Positions 18,318 through 28,389 of a stretch of DNA of 64,000 nucleotides are shown here, piece after piece. Both the position numbers and the translations under genes were made by a program. Source of the stretch: Flavobacterium tiangeerense (GTDB lineage Bacteria; Bacteroidota; Bacteroidia; Flavobacteriales; Flavobacteriaceae); assembly GCF_007830355.1 (NCBI RefSeq), contig NZ_VLKO01000004.1:186001-250000 (forward strand), given 5' to 3'. Within the stretch, counting starts at the first letter, position 1; each line of letters starts with the position of its first letter. The notes beneath the pieces were generated by a model. That model saw nothing but the letters and a program-made list of their open reading frames with translations, had not been told where the DNA came from and did not search any database.

Positions 18318-20240
18318 TTATACGTTGAGTTTACTGTTTTTTCGACTAAAACCAAAATAAACTACAAGTCCGATTAGCAACCAAACTCCAAAATAAATCC
18401 AGTTCCATACACTTAATTCAGCCATCATGTACAGGCAGCAAATTAAACCCAGTAAAGGTATTAATGATAAATTTGCTTTGTAAGACCAAACTGTAAGTCC
18501 AAGTAGTGTAATAATAAAAATCCACATTGGAATTTTATGTTTAAACAAGCTAAAACCACTTTCGTATTTAATAGAGTCGTCAACAGGAAGTCCAGAGATG
18601 ATTTTTGAATACTGCACATCATCACCTTGATATTGACTCAATAATTGTTCTAGATCTGGTGTTTCAACCGTACTATTTTTTGGATCAACAGTTACTAAAT
18701 ATTGATACACTTTTTGAGTTTCTTCTTTATTTAGAGCAGTAATTATAGAAGATGGACTATTGAGTTGAGTTTCATTGGTAATGAAATCCATTGTTGCTTT
18801 TTTATTATATCCAAATGTAGCAGCAATTCCTACAAGTAATAAAACAGGCATTATAAATTTTGAATTCACATATGGTGTTTTAAACTTACCACGAGGAATA
18901 TCTTTTTTATTTTGCAAAACCAAGACACCCGCACACACTAGCACAAAAGCAAACAAAGTTCCAATACTACATAAATCTGTTACCAATGTTAAGTTTAAAA
19001 ACAAAGCCGGAATAGCAACCACAAAACCAGTAACGATGGTAGCGTACGAAGGAGTTTGATATTTAGGATGCACTTTAGAAAAACGTTTTGGCAACAAGCC
19101 ATCACGACTCATACTCATCCAAATACGAGGTTGTCCCATTTGAAAAACCAATAAAACACTTGCCATTGCTACTACTGCACTTACCGCAATAATACCAGAC
19201 ATCCATTTTAAATCTAGTTTTTCAAAAACAAAAGCAAGCGGATCACCTACATTAAGAAGGTCATAGCTTACCATACCTGTAAGTACAAGTGCAATTGCAA
19301 TATACAATAGTGTACATATAATTATAGCCCACATCATTCCTCGAGGTAAATCACGTTGAGGATCTTTACACTCCTCTGCAGTTGTTGAAATAGCATCAAA
19401 ACCAATATAAGCAAAAAATACGGCTGAAACTCCTTTTAAAACTCCCGAAACTCCATTTGGAGCAAACGGATGCCAATTAGCAGTATCTACATAAAAAACA
19501 CCCACGGCTATTACTAAAAGAACGATACATAATTTTACAACAACCATTATATTACTTGCATTTCGCGACTCTTTCATACCGCGGTAAATCAAGGCAGTAA
19601 TCAAAACAATAATCAATAAAGCAGGTAAATCAGCTACGAAATGAAAAGAACCAATTACTGGAGATGTATTCCAAGCAGTATAAGCATCCTGAAGTGCAGG
19701 ACTTAAATCTGCATAGCTTTTTCCTGCTTGCATGAGAGCTGTGGCTTCATCAAATCCTCGAGATGCCGATAAGAAATCCATTTGGATCCATTGGGGCAAA
19801 TGAATGCCTCCACTAGAGAGTAAACTGGTAAAATAATCACTCCAAGATATGGCCACTGTAATATTCCCGACGGAATACTCCATGATCAAAGCCCAACCTA
19901 TAATCCATGCTATAATTTCACCAAAAGCAACATAAGAATACGTATAAGCACTTCCAGAAACAGGAACCATAGAGGCAAATTCAGCATAAGCAAAAGCAGC
20001 AAAACTACAGGCAATTGCCGTAAATAGAAACAAGAAAATTACTGCTGGTCCACCATCAGCACTTGCTTTACCAATGGTACTAAAAATACCAGCTCCTACA
20101 ATTGCAGCAATCCCAAAAGCTGTTAAATCCCTAGCTGTTAAATGTTTTCCTAATGCATTGTGACCTTCTGCATTATTTTTTTCAACTTGATTTAATATAT
20201 CTTGAACTGTTTTTTTTCTAAACAAACCCTTTAATGACAT
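18318..20240 (-). CDS. APC family amino acid permease
   Basis: A 640-residue polytopic transporter of the amino acid-polyamine-organocation superfamily, close to the cationic amino acid transporter group. The N-terminal cytoplasmic part ends in HLTARDLTAFGIAAIVGAGIFSTIGKA, which carries the substrate-binding GAGIF loop of TM1. FFAYIGFDAISTTAEECKDPQRDLPRG is the TM6-TM7 signature. It is longer than usual because of a soluble insertion of about 85 residues (about 480-565) between late helices. The substrate is not readable. It is monocistronic with its own -7 box and terminator. Confidence 0.92.
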   Translation of the reverse strand: MSLKGLFRKKTVQDILNQVEKNNAEGHNALGKHLTARDLTAFGIAAIVGAGIFSTIGKASADGGPAVIFLFLFTAIACSFAAFAYAEFASMVPVSGSAYTYSYVAFGEIIAWIIGWALIMEYSVGNITVAISWSDYFTSLLSSGGIHLPQWIQMDFLSASRGFDEATALMQAGKSYADLSPALQDAYTAWNTSPVIGSFHFVADLPALLIIVLITALIYRGMKESRNASNIMVVVKLCIVLLVIAVGVFYVDTANWHPFAPNGVSGVLKGVSAVFFAYIGFDAISTTAEECKDPQRDLPRGMMWAIIICTLLYIAIALVLTGMVSYDLLNVGDPLAFVFEKLDLKWMSGIIAVSAVVAMASVLLVFQMGQPRIWMSMSRDGLLPKRFSKVHPKYQTPSYATIVTGFVVAIPALFLNLTLVTDLCSIGTLFAFVLVCAGVLVLQNKKDIPRGKFKTPYVNSKFIMPVLLLVGIAATFGYNKKATMDFITNETQLNSPSSIITALNKEETQKVYQYLVTVDPKNSTVETPDLEQLLSQYQGDDVQYSKIISGLPVDDSIKYESGFSLFKHKIPMWIFIITLLGLTVWSYKANLSLIPLLGLICCLYMMAELSVWNWIYFGVWLLIGLVVYFGFSRKNSKLNV

Positions 20241-20312
20241 GTTGACTATTTTAATTGATACTATTCATGCAAAACTTCTATGTAAAATGTTCCTAAAAGT
20301 TGCTTGCGGATT

Positions 20313-20320
20313 CAAAAGTA
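20313..20320 (-). promoter_or_regulatory. Candidate -7 element of the amino acid permease gene
   Basis: The minus strand reads TACTTTTG, an exact TAnnTTTG match about 73 bases before the start codon. Confidence 0.5.
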
Positions 20321-20480
20321 TAAAACTAATTGAATTAATACGGTTTTATACACGTATTTTTTAAATATTTTTTAATTTAAATGACTTGAATTATGAAAAT
20401 AAAAGTCAAATAAATTATTTAATATTCTATAAAAAATTAAATTCACTTAATTTTAACTTATTTGATGTTATTTCAATAAT

Positions 20481-23396
20481 TTAGATTAAGAAACTTTTCA
20501 GAATTGTGATAGGATGTTCTGCTTTTTTTCCTGTTCCGTCAAAAATTTGATGTCTACAGCTTGTACCTGCTGCAACTAGAACTATTTCAGGATCAGCGGT
20601 TCTAATTTTTGGAAATAAAGTATCCTCTCCCATTTGCATACTAACTTCATAATGTTCTTTCTCATAACCAAAAGAACCTGCCATACCACAACAACCCGAA
20701 TTGAAGATAGTAACCGTGCTATTCTCAGGAAGATTTAGCATGGCAAATGTAGCTTGTGTAGTACTTAATGCTTTTTGATGACAATGCCCATGTATTTTTA
20801 TGGTTTGTTTTTTATTTGAAAAATGAGCTTTTGTAATTTTACCTTTTGTGATCTCATTTTTAAAGAATTCCTCAATAGTGTAAACATTTTCAGCCAACTC
20901 TTTCGCTTTTAATTTATCATCTGCTAGGCGAAGGTATTCATCCCTAAAAGTCAAAATTGCTGATGGTTCGATACCAATTAACGGCGAGTCTTCAGAAATA
21001 TATTCAGAAAAAACAGAAACATTGTAATTTGCAATTGCTTTGGCCTGTTCCAAAAAACCCTTTGATATAAACGCACGTCCGCTTTCTTCATGATCCAAAA
21101 GAATTACTTGGTACCCTAATTTTGTTAATACTTGATAAGCGTCTATACCAACTGAAACATCATAATAATTTGTAAACTCATCACAAAACAAGAATACTTT
21201 TCCGTTTTCAAAAACACGAGTAATTTCGTTTTCACTATTTTTCTCATACCACTTTCTAAAAGTTTGTTTAGCTAATAATGGTACTTCTCTTTTGGGTGCA
21301 ATTCCCATGCTTTTTTTTACAAATGGCAAATTAACCATGTAATTAGTAAGTCTGGGAAAAAGACTTCCCAACCCATTAAGTTTAGCATTGTAAGCAAAAA
21401 CTTTATTTCTCCAAGAATAGCCATTCGTTTCTTGATATTGATATAAAAACTCCGATTTCAATGCAGCAACATCTACATTACTTGGACATTCGCTCGCACA
21501 TGCTTTACAACTTACACACAAATCAAAAACTTCATATAATTCTTTATGGTCAAATTTATTGTCTTGTTGTGATTGTGTTAAAAATTCACGCAATGCATTA
21601 GCCCTTGCTCGGGTAGTATCTTTCTCATTTCTGGTTGCTCTATAACTGGGACACATGGTTCCTCCTGCCGAAGGTAGTTTTCTACAATCACCAGAGCCAT
21701 TGCATTTTTCGGCAGCTCTAAGCACTCCCATACTATCCGAAAAATCTTGAATCGTTTTGATTTCAGGTTCTAATCTTCCAGCTTCAAACCGTAAATTTTC
21801 ATCCATTTTAAAAGCATTCACAATTTTACCCTCATTCATAATACAATGAGGATCAAAAGCAAATTTGATTCTTTTAAGCAATTCGTAATTTTTTTGCCCA
21901 ATCATAAATGGCAAAAACTCACCTCGCACAATACCATCACCATGCTCCCCACTTAAAGAACCTCTATATTTTTTGACCAATATTGCAACTTCTGTAGCAA
22001 TATTTCTGAATTGGTGAATGCCTTCTTTGGTCTTTAAATTCAATACTGGCCTAAGATGCAATTCACCAGCACCGGCATGAGCATAGTAAATAGCACTTTG
22101 GCCATGACGTTCCATCATACTTGAAAAATCAGCAATGTATTGCGGTAAATCACTTAATTCAACCGCTGTGTCTTCAATAGAATCAGCAGCTTTATCATCA
22201 CCCACAATGCTTCCCAAAAGTCCTAAACCTGCCTTTCGCAAATCATTAATCTTATCAATATCAGTCCCATAAATTTTAGGCAAGGCATAGCCAAAATTGT
22301 TTTTTTCTAAATCCGCTATCAATAGATCTGCTTGATTTTCTGCATCTTCCATACTTTCATAGGAGGCTACTTCAAGCATGATCACTGCTTTGGGTTCACC
22401 CTGAATAAAAAACCTATTTTTGGCCTGTTCTCTATTGCTTTTTGTGCAGTCAAGTATGGTATCATCCATCATTTCACAAGTGTACAAATGATGCTTCATA
22501 GCAGTAACTACGGCCTCAAGACTTTCTTGAATAGAATGAAAATGAGCTACAACCATTACATTATTGGTAGGCGGAAGTACGTCTACTTTTAATGTAATTT
22601 CAGTAATAAAAGCAAGAGTTCCTTCGCTTCCGCAAATCAGCTTGGCTACATTTATAGTTTTTTGGTTTCCACCAAAAAGTTCTGACTGCAAAAGCAAATC
22701 AACTGCATAGCCAGTATTTCTTCGATGAATTTCAGGTTTTGGAAATTCATCGATAATTTCTTTTTGATTTTCAACATTTGAAAGTTCCTCATATAAAGAG
22801 CTGTAAATAGCACTTTCAAGTGTATTTCCTTTTGTTTTTTCGATAAATGCATCAGAAGTAATTTCGTTAAAAACAACTTTCGAGCCATCACTTAAAATGG
22901 CATGAATCTCCTGAACCTTGTCTCTTGTTACTCCATAGCGTATGGAAGTGGTGCCAGAGGAATTGTTACCTACCATTCCTCCTATCATACATCGGTTTGA
23001 AGTAGACGTATTGGGACCAAAAAACAAACCGTATTCTTTTAAAAACAAATTAAGTTCATCCCGAATCACTCCTGGCTGTACCGTTACGCTTTTATTTGTA
23101 GCATCAAATGAAATTATCTTTGTAAAATGTTTAGAAACATCTACAATGATTCCGTTTCCTACCGTTTGCCCAGCTAGTGATGTACCAGCGGTTCTTGGTG
23201 TGATTGAAATTTTATTTTGAGCAGCAAACTGTATGATTTTGATAATGTCATTTTCGGTTTTGGGTATAGCTACAAGAAGGGGTTTAATACGATAAGCAGA
23301 TGCATCTGTGGCATACAAAGTTTTATGTAATTCATCTTGTAAAAGAGCTCCCTCAAATGACTGGGATAATTGTTCCAATTGAAGCGATATTGACAT
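20481..23396 (-). CDS. FAD-linked oxidase / Fe-S oxidoreductase fusion (D-lactate dehydrogenase-like)
   Basis: A 971-residue fusion of a GlcD/Dld-type FAD-binding oxidase (residues about 1-530) with a GlpC-type iron-sulfur part (about 560-971). The FAD domain shows ITPRTAGTSLAGQTVGNGIIVD and NNSSGTTSIRYGVTRDKV near residue 150. The Fe-S half has one clear 4Fe-4S site, CVSCKACASECPSNVD, an earlier Cys group (CNGSGDCRKL), and a CCG-type domain with HGHCHQKAL and CCGMAGSFGYE. Enzymes of this build oxidise D-2-hydroxy acids such as D-lactate or glycolate and feed the quinone pool from the cytoplasmic face. The exact substrate is inferred. It stands alone, with a TATATTTG box upstream. Confidence 0.9.
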   Translation of the reverse strand: MSISLQLEQLSQSFEGALLQDELHKTLYATDASAYRIKPLLVAIPKTENDIIKIIQFAAQNKISITPRTAGTSLAGQTVGNGIIVDVSKHFTKIISFDATNKSVTVQPGVIRDELNLFLKEYGLFFGPNTSTSNRCMIGGMVGNNSSGTTSIRYGVTRDKVQEIHAILSDGSKVVFNEITSDAFIEKTKGNTLESAIYSSLYEELSNVENQKEIIDEFPKPEIHRRNTGYAVDLLLQSELFGGNQKTINVAKLICGSEGTLAFITEITLKVDVLPPTNNVMVVAHFHSIQESLEAVVTAMKHHLYTCEMMDDTILDCTKSNREQAKNRFFIQGEPKAVIMLEVASYESMEDAENQADLLIADLEKNNFGYALPKIYGTDIDKINDLRKAGLGLLGSIVGDDKAADSIEDTAVELSDLPQYIADFSSMMERHGQSAIYYAHAGAGELHLRPVLNLKTKEGIHQFRNIATEVAILVKKYRGSLSGEHGDGIVRGEFLPFMIGQKNYELLKRIKFAFDPHCIMNEGKIVNAFKMDENLRFEAGRLEPEIKTIQDFSDSMGVLRAAEKCNGSGDCRKLPSAGGTMCPSYRATRNEKDTTRARANALREFLTQSQQDNKFDHKELYEVFDLCVSCKACASECPSNVDVAALKSEFLYQYQETNGYSWRNKVFAYNAKLNGLGSLFPRLTNYMVNLPFVKKSMGIAPKREVPLLAKQTFRKWYEKNSENEITRVFENGKVFLFCDEFTNYYDVSVGIDAYQVLTKLGYQVILLDHEESGRAFISKGFLEQAKAIANYNVSVFSEYISEDSPLIGIEPSAILTFRDEYLRLADDKLKAKELAENVYTIEEFFKNEITKGKITKAHFSNKKQTIKIHGHCHQKALSTTQATFAMLNLPENSTVTIFNSGCCGMAGSFGYEKEHYEVSMQMGEDTLFPKIRTADPEIVLVAAGTSCRHQIFDGTGKKAEHPITILKSFLI

Positions 23397-23422
23397 CTAT
23401 ATGTGCTAAATTTGTTAATTTA

Positions 23423-23430
23423 CAAATATA
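23423..23430 (-). promoter_or_regulatory. Candidate -7 element of the FAD-linked oxidase gene
   Basis: The minus strand reads TATATTTG, an exact TAnnTTTG match 26 bases before the start codon. A TTGG lies about 22 bases further upstream, slightly off the preferred spacing. Confidence 0.5.
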
Positions 23431-23591
23431 AAAATATCACTTGGTTTTAAACCAAAAAATAGAGAAGATAAAAGAACAATTTAGAATCTTAATTTGAAAG
23501 ATAGCGAATGGAGCTCTAATTTTGGTCTACAAATTGCAATGTTGTTTTAGTGAATATTTAAAAATTTGGCGTTCTATTTCACTAAAAAAAC

Positions 23592-23599
23592 TATTTTTG
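23592..23599 (+). promoter_or_regulatory. Candidate -7 element for the peptidoglycan-recycling genes
   Basis: TATTTTTG is an exact TAnnTTTG match 23 bases before the ATG at 23623. A TTG lies at 23566-23568, with a 23-bp gap instead of the usual 19. Confidence 0.4.
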
Positions 23600-23622
23600 A
23601 AAATTAAAACGATTTGACTTTA

Positions 23623-25158
23623 ATGAAGACTCATAAAAACCCTATATTTCTCACTATTCTTTTACTCCTTTTTTTCACAAACGGCATAGCGCAGTCACCA
23701 ACTCTTCATCCAAAAAATGAATTTAGAGCTGTATGGATAGCAACTGTAGTAAATATTGACTGGCCTAAAAAAGGAACCGATAGCGTAAGCAAACAAAAAG
23801 CGGATTATCTAGAACTCCTTGATACTTATAAAAAACTAAATTACAATGCTGTAATTGTGCAAATAAGAAGCGTGGGCGATGCATTTTACCCAACACAACT
23901 TGCGCCATGGTCACGTTTTTTAACAGGAAAAGAGGGAAAAGCTCCAGATCCTTACTACGATGCACTTCAATGGATGATTACTGAAGCACACACTAGAGGT
24001 TTTGAATTTCATGCGTGGTTAAATCCGTACAGAGCAACTATGGACTACAACACCCAAATTTTAAGTTCTGAGCACGATTATTTCAAACACCCTGAGTGGA
24101 TGATAAAATATGGTGGTAAAATCTATTATAACCCTGCTTTGCCAGAAGTACAAGCACATTTATTGAATGTGGTAAATGAAGTAGTAACAAATTACGATAT
24201 TGATGCCATCCATTTTGATGATTATTTCTATCCTTACCGAATTCCTGGAGAAGCCTTTAATGATAGTGCTTCTTATTCGAAGTATGGAAACGGAATGAAA
24301 CTTGAGGACTGGAGACGCTCTAACGTGAACACTTTTGTAAAAGATGTAGCTGTTGCTATCAAGAAAAATAAGCCTTGGGTTCAATTTGGCATAAGTCCTT
24401 TTGGCGTATGGCGCAACAAATCAGTTGATCCAAAAGGTTCTGATACCGAAGCGGGTCAAACCAATTATGATGATTTATTTGCCGATCCACTGGCTTGGAT
24501 GGATCAAAAATGGATTGATTACATTATTCCGCAGTTGTATTGGAGCATTGATCATCCTAAAGCATCGTATGCAAAACTGTTACGCTGGTGGTCTGAGAAT
24601 TCAAAAAACACAGCCATTTACATCGGAAATAGCAGTTATAAAGTCAACACAGATTCTGATAAAAAATGGAACAATCCCAATGAAATACCCAATCAAATTG
24701 ACTTAACCAGAACCTATAAAAATGTGCAAGGAAATGCTTTTTTCAGCGCCAAGTCATTTGTAAATAAAAATCAAAGTGTTACAACTCTACTAGCACAAAA
24801 CCAATATAAATACCCAGCCTTAACTACTGTGGTTCCAGCTGCTATTAAAAAAAATGAAGTTGTACCAGTAGTTCAAGCGGCTTTTAGTAATGAAATTGCG
24901 TCCGGATTTCAAATTGTATATCCCACGGGCTCAAAAATGCGCTATGCAGTAATTTACGGCTCTGCGGCCAATGCTAAAATCGATGTTAATGACTCAAGTC
25001 ACATTATTGATAAAGTAGCTTTAATTGAAAATTTAGAAACCCTTCAAATATTTGTTCCAACTTATAAATTACATAAAAACAAAACCTGTGCAGTAACTTT
25101 TATAGACTATTATGGAAATGAAAGCGACCCAACATTTATAAACGTAGCAGAACACTAA
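23623..25158 (+). CDS. Family 10-like glycosyl hydrolase (GHL10/DUF187), exported
   Basis: A protein of 511 residues from the ATG at 23623; an upstream in-frame TTG at 23614 is a weaker start. It has a signal peptide (about residues 1-24, ending GIAQ). The GHL10 domain starts at FRAVWIATVVNIDWPKKG and includes FEFHAWLNPYRA, DIDAIHFDDYFYPY (putative catalytic Asp pair) and QFGISPFGVWRN. These TIM-barrel proteins are thought to cleave glycans, some acting on denuded peptidoglycan. A C-terminal beta domain of about 100 residues follows. The next genes encode an AmpG-like permease (13-bp gap) and a NagZ-like hexosaminidase, so a role in cell-wall turnover is a reasonable inference. Confidence 0.9.
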   Translation: MKTHKNPIFLTILLLLFFTNGIAQSPTLHPKNEFRAVWIATVVNIDWPKKGTDSVSKQKADYLELLDTYKKLNYNAVIVQIRSVGDAFYPTQLAPWSRFLTGKEGKAPDPYYDALQWMITEAHTRGFEFHAWLNPYRATMDYNTQILSSEHDYFKHPEWMIKYGGKIYYNPALPEVQAHLLNVVNEVVTNYDIDAIHFDDYFYPYRIPGEAFNDSASYSKYGNGMKLEDWRRSNVNTFVKDVAVAIKKNKPWVQFGISPFGVWRNKSVDPKGSDTEAGQTNYDDLFADPLAWMDQKWIDYIIPQLYWSIDHPKASYAKLLRWWSENSKNTAIYIGNSSYKVNTDSDKKWNNPNEIPNQIDLTRTYKNVQGNAFFSAKSFVNKNQSVTTLLAQNQYKYPALTTVVPAAIKKNEVVPVVQAAFSNEIASGFQIVYPTGSKMRYAVIYGSAANAKIDVNDSSHIIDKVALIENLETLQIFVPTYKLHKNKTCAVTFIDYYGNESDPTFINVAEH

Positions 25159-25171
25159 TTTTCTAAGATTT

Positions 25172-26497
25172 ATGGCAACAGATAATAGACCTTGGTATTG
25201 GATACCGCTTTTAAACTTTGCATCGGGATTTCCTTATGTAATTATCATTTCCGTTTCTGTATTGATGTACAAAAACCTAGGTATCAGTAATGAGGATATT
25301 GGCCTCTACACAAGCTTACTGTATCTCCCATGGGTAATTAAACCATTGTGGAGCCCTTTTATAGACTTGCATGGAACCAAAAGAAAATGGTTTTTAAGCA
25401 TGCAATTGTTTATCTCCATTGCATTTTTACTTGTTGGCTTTATTATCCCTACAAGTCAGTTTTTCTTGTTGAGTTTATCCATTTTTTGGGTAGCAGCATT
25501 TGCATCAGCTTCTAATGATGTGGCAAGTGATGGATTTTACATGCTAGCATTGAGCAAAGATCAGCAGTCTTTTTTCCTAGGAATTAGAAGTACATTTTAC
25601 AGAGCTTCCATGCTTACAGGAAATGGATTGATTATTTTGCTTGCAGGTTACCTAGAACAACACTATGCTAATACACAAAAAGCATGGTCCTATACAATGA
25701 TTTTCGTTGGTTTAGTAATGATTTTCTTAACGATTTATAATTATTTTTCTACTCCAAAAAAAGAATTAACATTAGAAACCGTTGTAAAAGAAGAAAAGAA
25801 TTTCAGCACCGTTTTTGCTAGTTTTTTCAAAAAGAAACAAATCGGTTTAATTCTGGCTTTTATTTTGCTTTTTAGGCTGGGAGAATCTCAACTTCTTAAA
25901 ATGCTGACTCCTTTTTTAGTAGATAAAAAAACAGTAGGTGGACTCGAATTAACCACCGAAAATGTGGGACTTATTTACGGAACTTTTGGGTTAATTGCGT
26001 TAACTATTGGCGGTATTTTAGGCGGTATTGCTATTTCAAAAAAAGGATTGGGCTATTGTATGCTACCTATGATTTTGATCATGCATTTGCCCATTATTGG
26101 ATTTGTATTGTTAGCTCATTTTCAACCAACTACACTAATTAACCTTTATTTAGACTTGAATCTTTTTACTATCGATTGGTCTTTTAATCCATATATCACT
26201 GCAGTAGTTATTATTGAACAACTAGGCTACGGTATAGGTTTTGCAGCGTTTATGATGTATTTAATTTATGTAGCCGAAGGAGAATCAAAAACATCACATT
26301 ATTCTATAGCTACAGGTTTTATGGCACTTGGAATGATGTTACCTGGCATGTTGAGCGGATACATTCAAGAATATTTAGGGTACGGCAATTTCTTTATTTG
26401 GGTGTTTTTAGCAACCATTCCAGGAATCATTTTGTCCAGATATTTAACTTTTCCAAAGGATTTTGGTAAGAAATCAGAACAAGAAAAAACAAACTAG
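25172..26497 (+). CDS. AmpG-like MFS permease
   Basis: A 441-residue major facilitator transporter with about 12 hydrophobic segments. It resembles AmpG, which imports GlcNAc-anhydroMurNAc-peptides released from peptidoglycan. The N-terminus NFASGFPYVIIISVSVLMYKNLG and the following LLYLPWVIKPLWSPFIDL are typical of the AmpG group, as is ASNDVASDGFYMLAL near residue 115. It lies 13 bp after the GHL10 hydrolase gene and upstream of the NagZ-like gene, which supports the import role. The gene symbol is withheld because similar permeases carry other solutes. Confidence 0.85.
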   Translation: MATDNRPWYWIPLLNFASGFPYVIIISVSVLMYKNLGISNEDIGLYTSLLYLPWVIKPLWSPFIDLHGTKRKWFLSMQLFISIAFLLVGFIIPTSQFFLLSLSIFWVAAFASASNDVASDGFYMLALSKDQQSFFLGIRSTFYRASMLTGNGLIILLAGYLEQHYANTQKAWSYTMIFVGLVMIFLTIYNYFSTPKKELTLETVVKEEKNFSTVFASFFKKKQIGLILAFILLFRLGESQLLKMLTPFLVDKKTVGGLELTTENVGLIYGTFGLIALTIGGILGGIAISKKGLGYCMLPMILIMHLPIIGFVLLAHFQPTTLINLYLDLNLFTIDWSFNPYITAVVIIEQLGYGIGFAAFMMYLIYVAEGESKTSHYSIATGFMALGMMLPGMLSGYIQEYLGYGNFFIWVFLATIPGIILSRYLTFPKDFGKKSEQEKTN

Positions 26498-26655
26498 CTA
26501 TTTTTTAACATATAAGTCATATAAGTTCTTTTAAGTGGGTAAGACTTTCTTAAAATGACTGTTTTTATACAATCCGTTTTTATATAATTAATTATTCTAT
26601 ATGATTTAATTTATATGACTTATATGTTTAGAATTAGCGACATATTCCTTTCAAA

Positions 26656-28263
26656 ATGACATTAGAACAAAAAGTAGGTCAATTTTTCTTTCCAGCTGTT
26701 TTTATCAATGACAGCGAAGAGCACATTCAGCAAATGGAGTCTCTCATAAAAAAATACAACATTGGTGGACTGACTTTTTTTCACAGTCGTGCTAGTGCTG
26801 CAACAAATTACGAATCGAATAAAAAAATAGAATTCAATGATGATAGCGCCATTCGATTACAAGAATTGATTGTCCGCTATCAAAAATGTGCCTCTACTCC
26901 ACTTTTAATGAGCATAGATGCCGAATGGGGTTTGGCCATGCGCGTAGAAAAAACACCTCAATATCCATATGCCATTACACTGGGCGCTTTACCACAGAGT
27001 GAAATTGATTTGGTTTATCAAGTTGGAAAACAAATAGGATTAGATTTAAAATCAGTGGGAATTCATTACAATTTAGCACCTTTGGCTGATATTAATAATA
27101 ATCCCAACAATCCAGTAATTGGATATAGATCTTTTGGCGAAGACAAAATTAAAGTAGCTAATTTTGCTATAGCTTATTTACAAGGCTTAAATGACGCCGG
27201 AGTTTTAGGCTGTCTTAAACATTTTCCTGGACACGGAAATACTAGCGTAGATTCACATTTAGGATTACCGGTGCTTCAAGAATCACGAGAAGAATTGATG
27301 GAAAATGAATTAGTACCTTTTATAGAAGGAATTAAAAATAACGTCGATTCTATAATGATTGGTCATTTAGCGGTACCGTCTTGGAACGAAAACCAAAATA
27401 CTTCTGCTACTTTATCAAAAAACATAATCGAAACCCTTTTGCGAAAGCAACTGGGTTACCAAGGCCTTATTATATCTGATGCCTTAAACATGCACAGTGT
27501 TTCTAAATTATATGAGAAAAAAGGACAACTAGAATGGGAAGCTTTTCACGCTGGAAATGATGTATTGTGTTTTGCTGAAAACGTAGCCGAAGGAATAGAT
27601 GAAATTGTAAAAAATGCATCTCTTGAAAGAATCAATGCAAGTTTTGAGCGCATCATGCAGTGCAAAGAAAAAGTTGGGATTCTTGCTATTGACAATCAAA
27701 TAGATATCAATAAAAAAGTCGATTTTGATTTTAATAAAACATTCGACTTAAATTATAAAATTGCTCAACAGAGCGTAACTACTTTAATAGATTCGGACAA
27801 TACAAATTCCATTTTCGAGTCGCATAAAAGAAACAATTTAGCCAAGGTTAGTTTTTATAAAGAGGCAAACAATTATTTTTTTGATGCTCTTGCATCTGAA
27901 CTGCCTTCTTCGAGTTTTAGCTATACGATACAAGATGGTAATTTGGAAACTTTAAAAAATCAGTTGGATGCATTTGAAACGGTTTTGGTCGCTCTTTTTG
28001 TACCGAAAGCAAAACCTTTGCATAATTTTGAAATCGAAGATTCGGTTCTGCATTTTTTAAGTGAATTGGTACAAAATAAAAACTGTTTTGTGTACACTTT
28101 TGGAAATCCTTATGCTTTACAGATTATACCCAACTTAAAAAAAGCAAAAGGTTTAGTACACACCTACCAAGATTTTAAAGAATTTCAGGAAATTACTGCT
28201 GAGCAGCTTTTAAATAATGACAAGAGTAAAGGTACACTTCCCGTAAAAATTAACTTGTTATAA
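26656..28263 (+). CDS. Glycoside hydrolase family 3, NagZ-like beta-N-acetylhexosaminidase
   Basis: A 535-residue GH3 enzyme. The TIM-barrel domain has LMSIDAEWGLAMRV, NLAPLADINNNPNNPVIGYRSFG, and the NagZ hallmark KHFPGHGNTSVDSHLGLPVL, whose His-Asp element is the acid/base loop. The nucleophile Asp lies in GLIISDALNMHSV. A shorter C-terminal alpha/beta region follows from about residue 370, so it is larger than minimal NagZ. There is no signal peptide, which fits cytoplasmic removal of GlcNAc from muropeptides brought in by the permease encoded upstream. It is separated from that gene by 158 bp and may have its own promoter. Confidence 0.9.
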   Translation: MTLEQKVGQFFFPAVFINDSEEHIQQMESLIKKYNIGGLTFFHSRASAATNYESNKKIEFNDDSAIRLQELIVRYQKCASTPLLMSIDAEWGLAMRVEKTPQYPYAITLGALPQSEIDLVYQVGKQIGLDLKSVGIHYNLAPLADINNNPNNPVIGYRSFGEDKIKVANFAIAYLQGLNDAGVLGCLKHFPGHGNTSVDSHLGLPVLQESREELMENELVPFIEGIKNNVDSIMIGHLAVPSWNENQNTSATLSKNIIETLLRKQLGYQGLIISDALNMHSVSKLYEKKGQLEWEAFHAGNDVLCFAENVAEGIDEIVKNASLERINASFERIMQCKEKVGILAIDNQIDINKKVDFDFNKTFDLNYKIAQQSVTTLIDSDNTNSIFESHKRNNLAKVSFYKEANNYFFDALASELPSSSFSYTIQDGNLETLKNQLDAFETVLVALFVPKAKPLHNFEIEDSVLHFLSELVQNKNCFVYTFGNPYALQIIPNLKKAKGLVHTYQDFKEFQEITAEQLLNNDKSKGTLPVKINLL

Positions 28264-28347
28264 TTTTAAATTTAATGTCATAAGAAATCCTTATCAATCA
28301 ATAAACATTTATAATCATTGAGCGTTTTATTTATAATAAAGTATAAC

Positions 28348-28355
28348 TACTTTTG
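28348..28355 (+). promoter_or_regulatory. Candidate -7 element of the peroxiredoxin gene
   Basis: TACTTTTG is an exact TAnnTTTG match 34 bases before the start codon of the peroxiredoxin gene. Confidence 0.5.
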
Positions 28356-28389
28356 CACCATCAAATAAAACAACTTAAAAGTAAATAAA

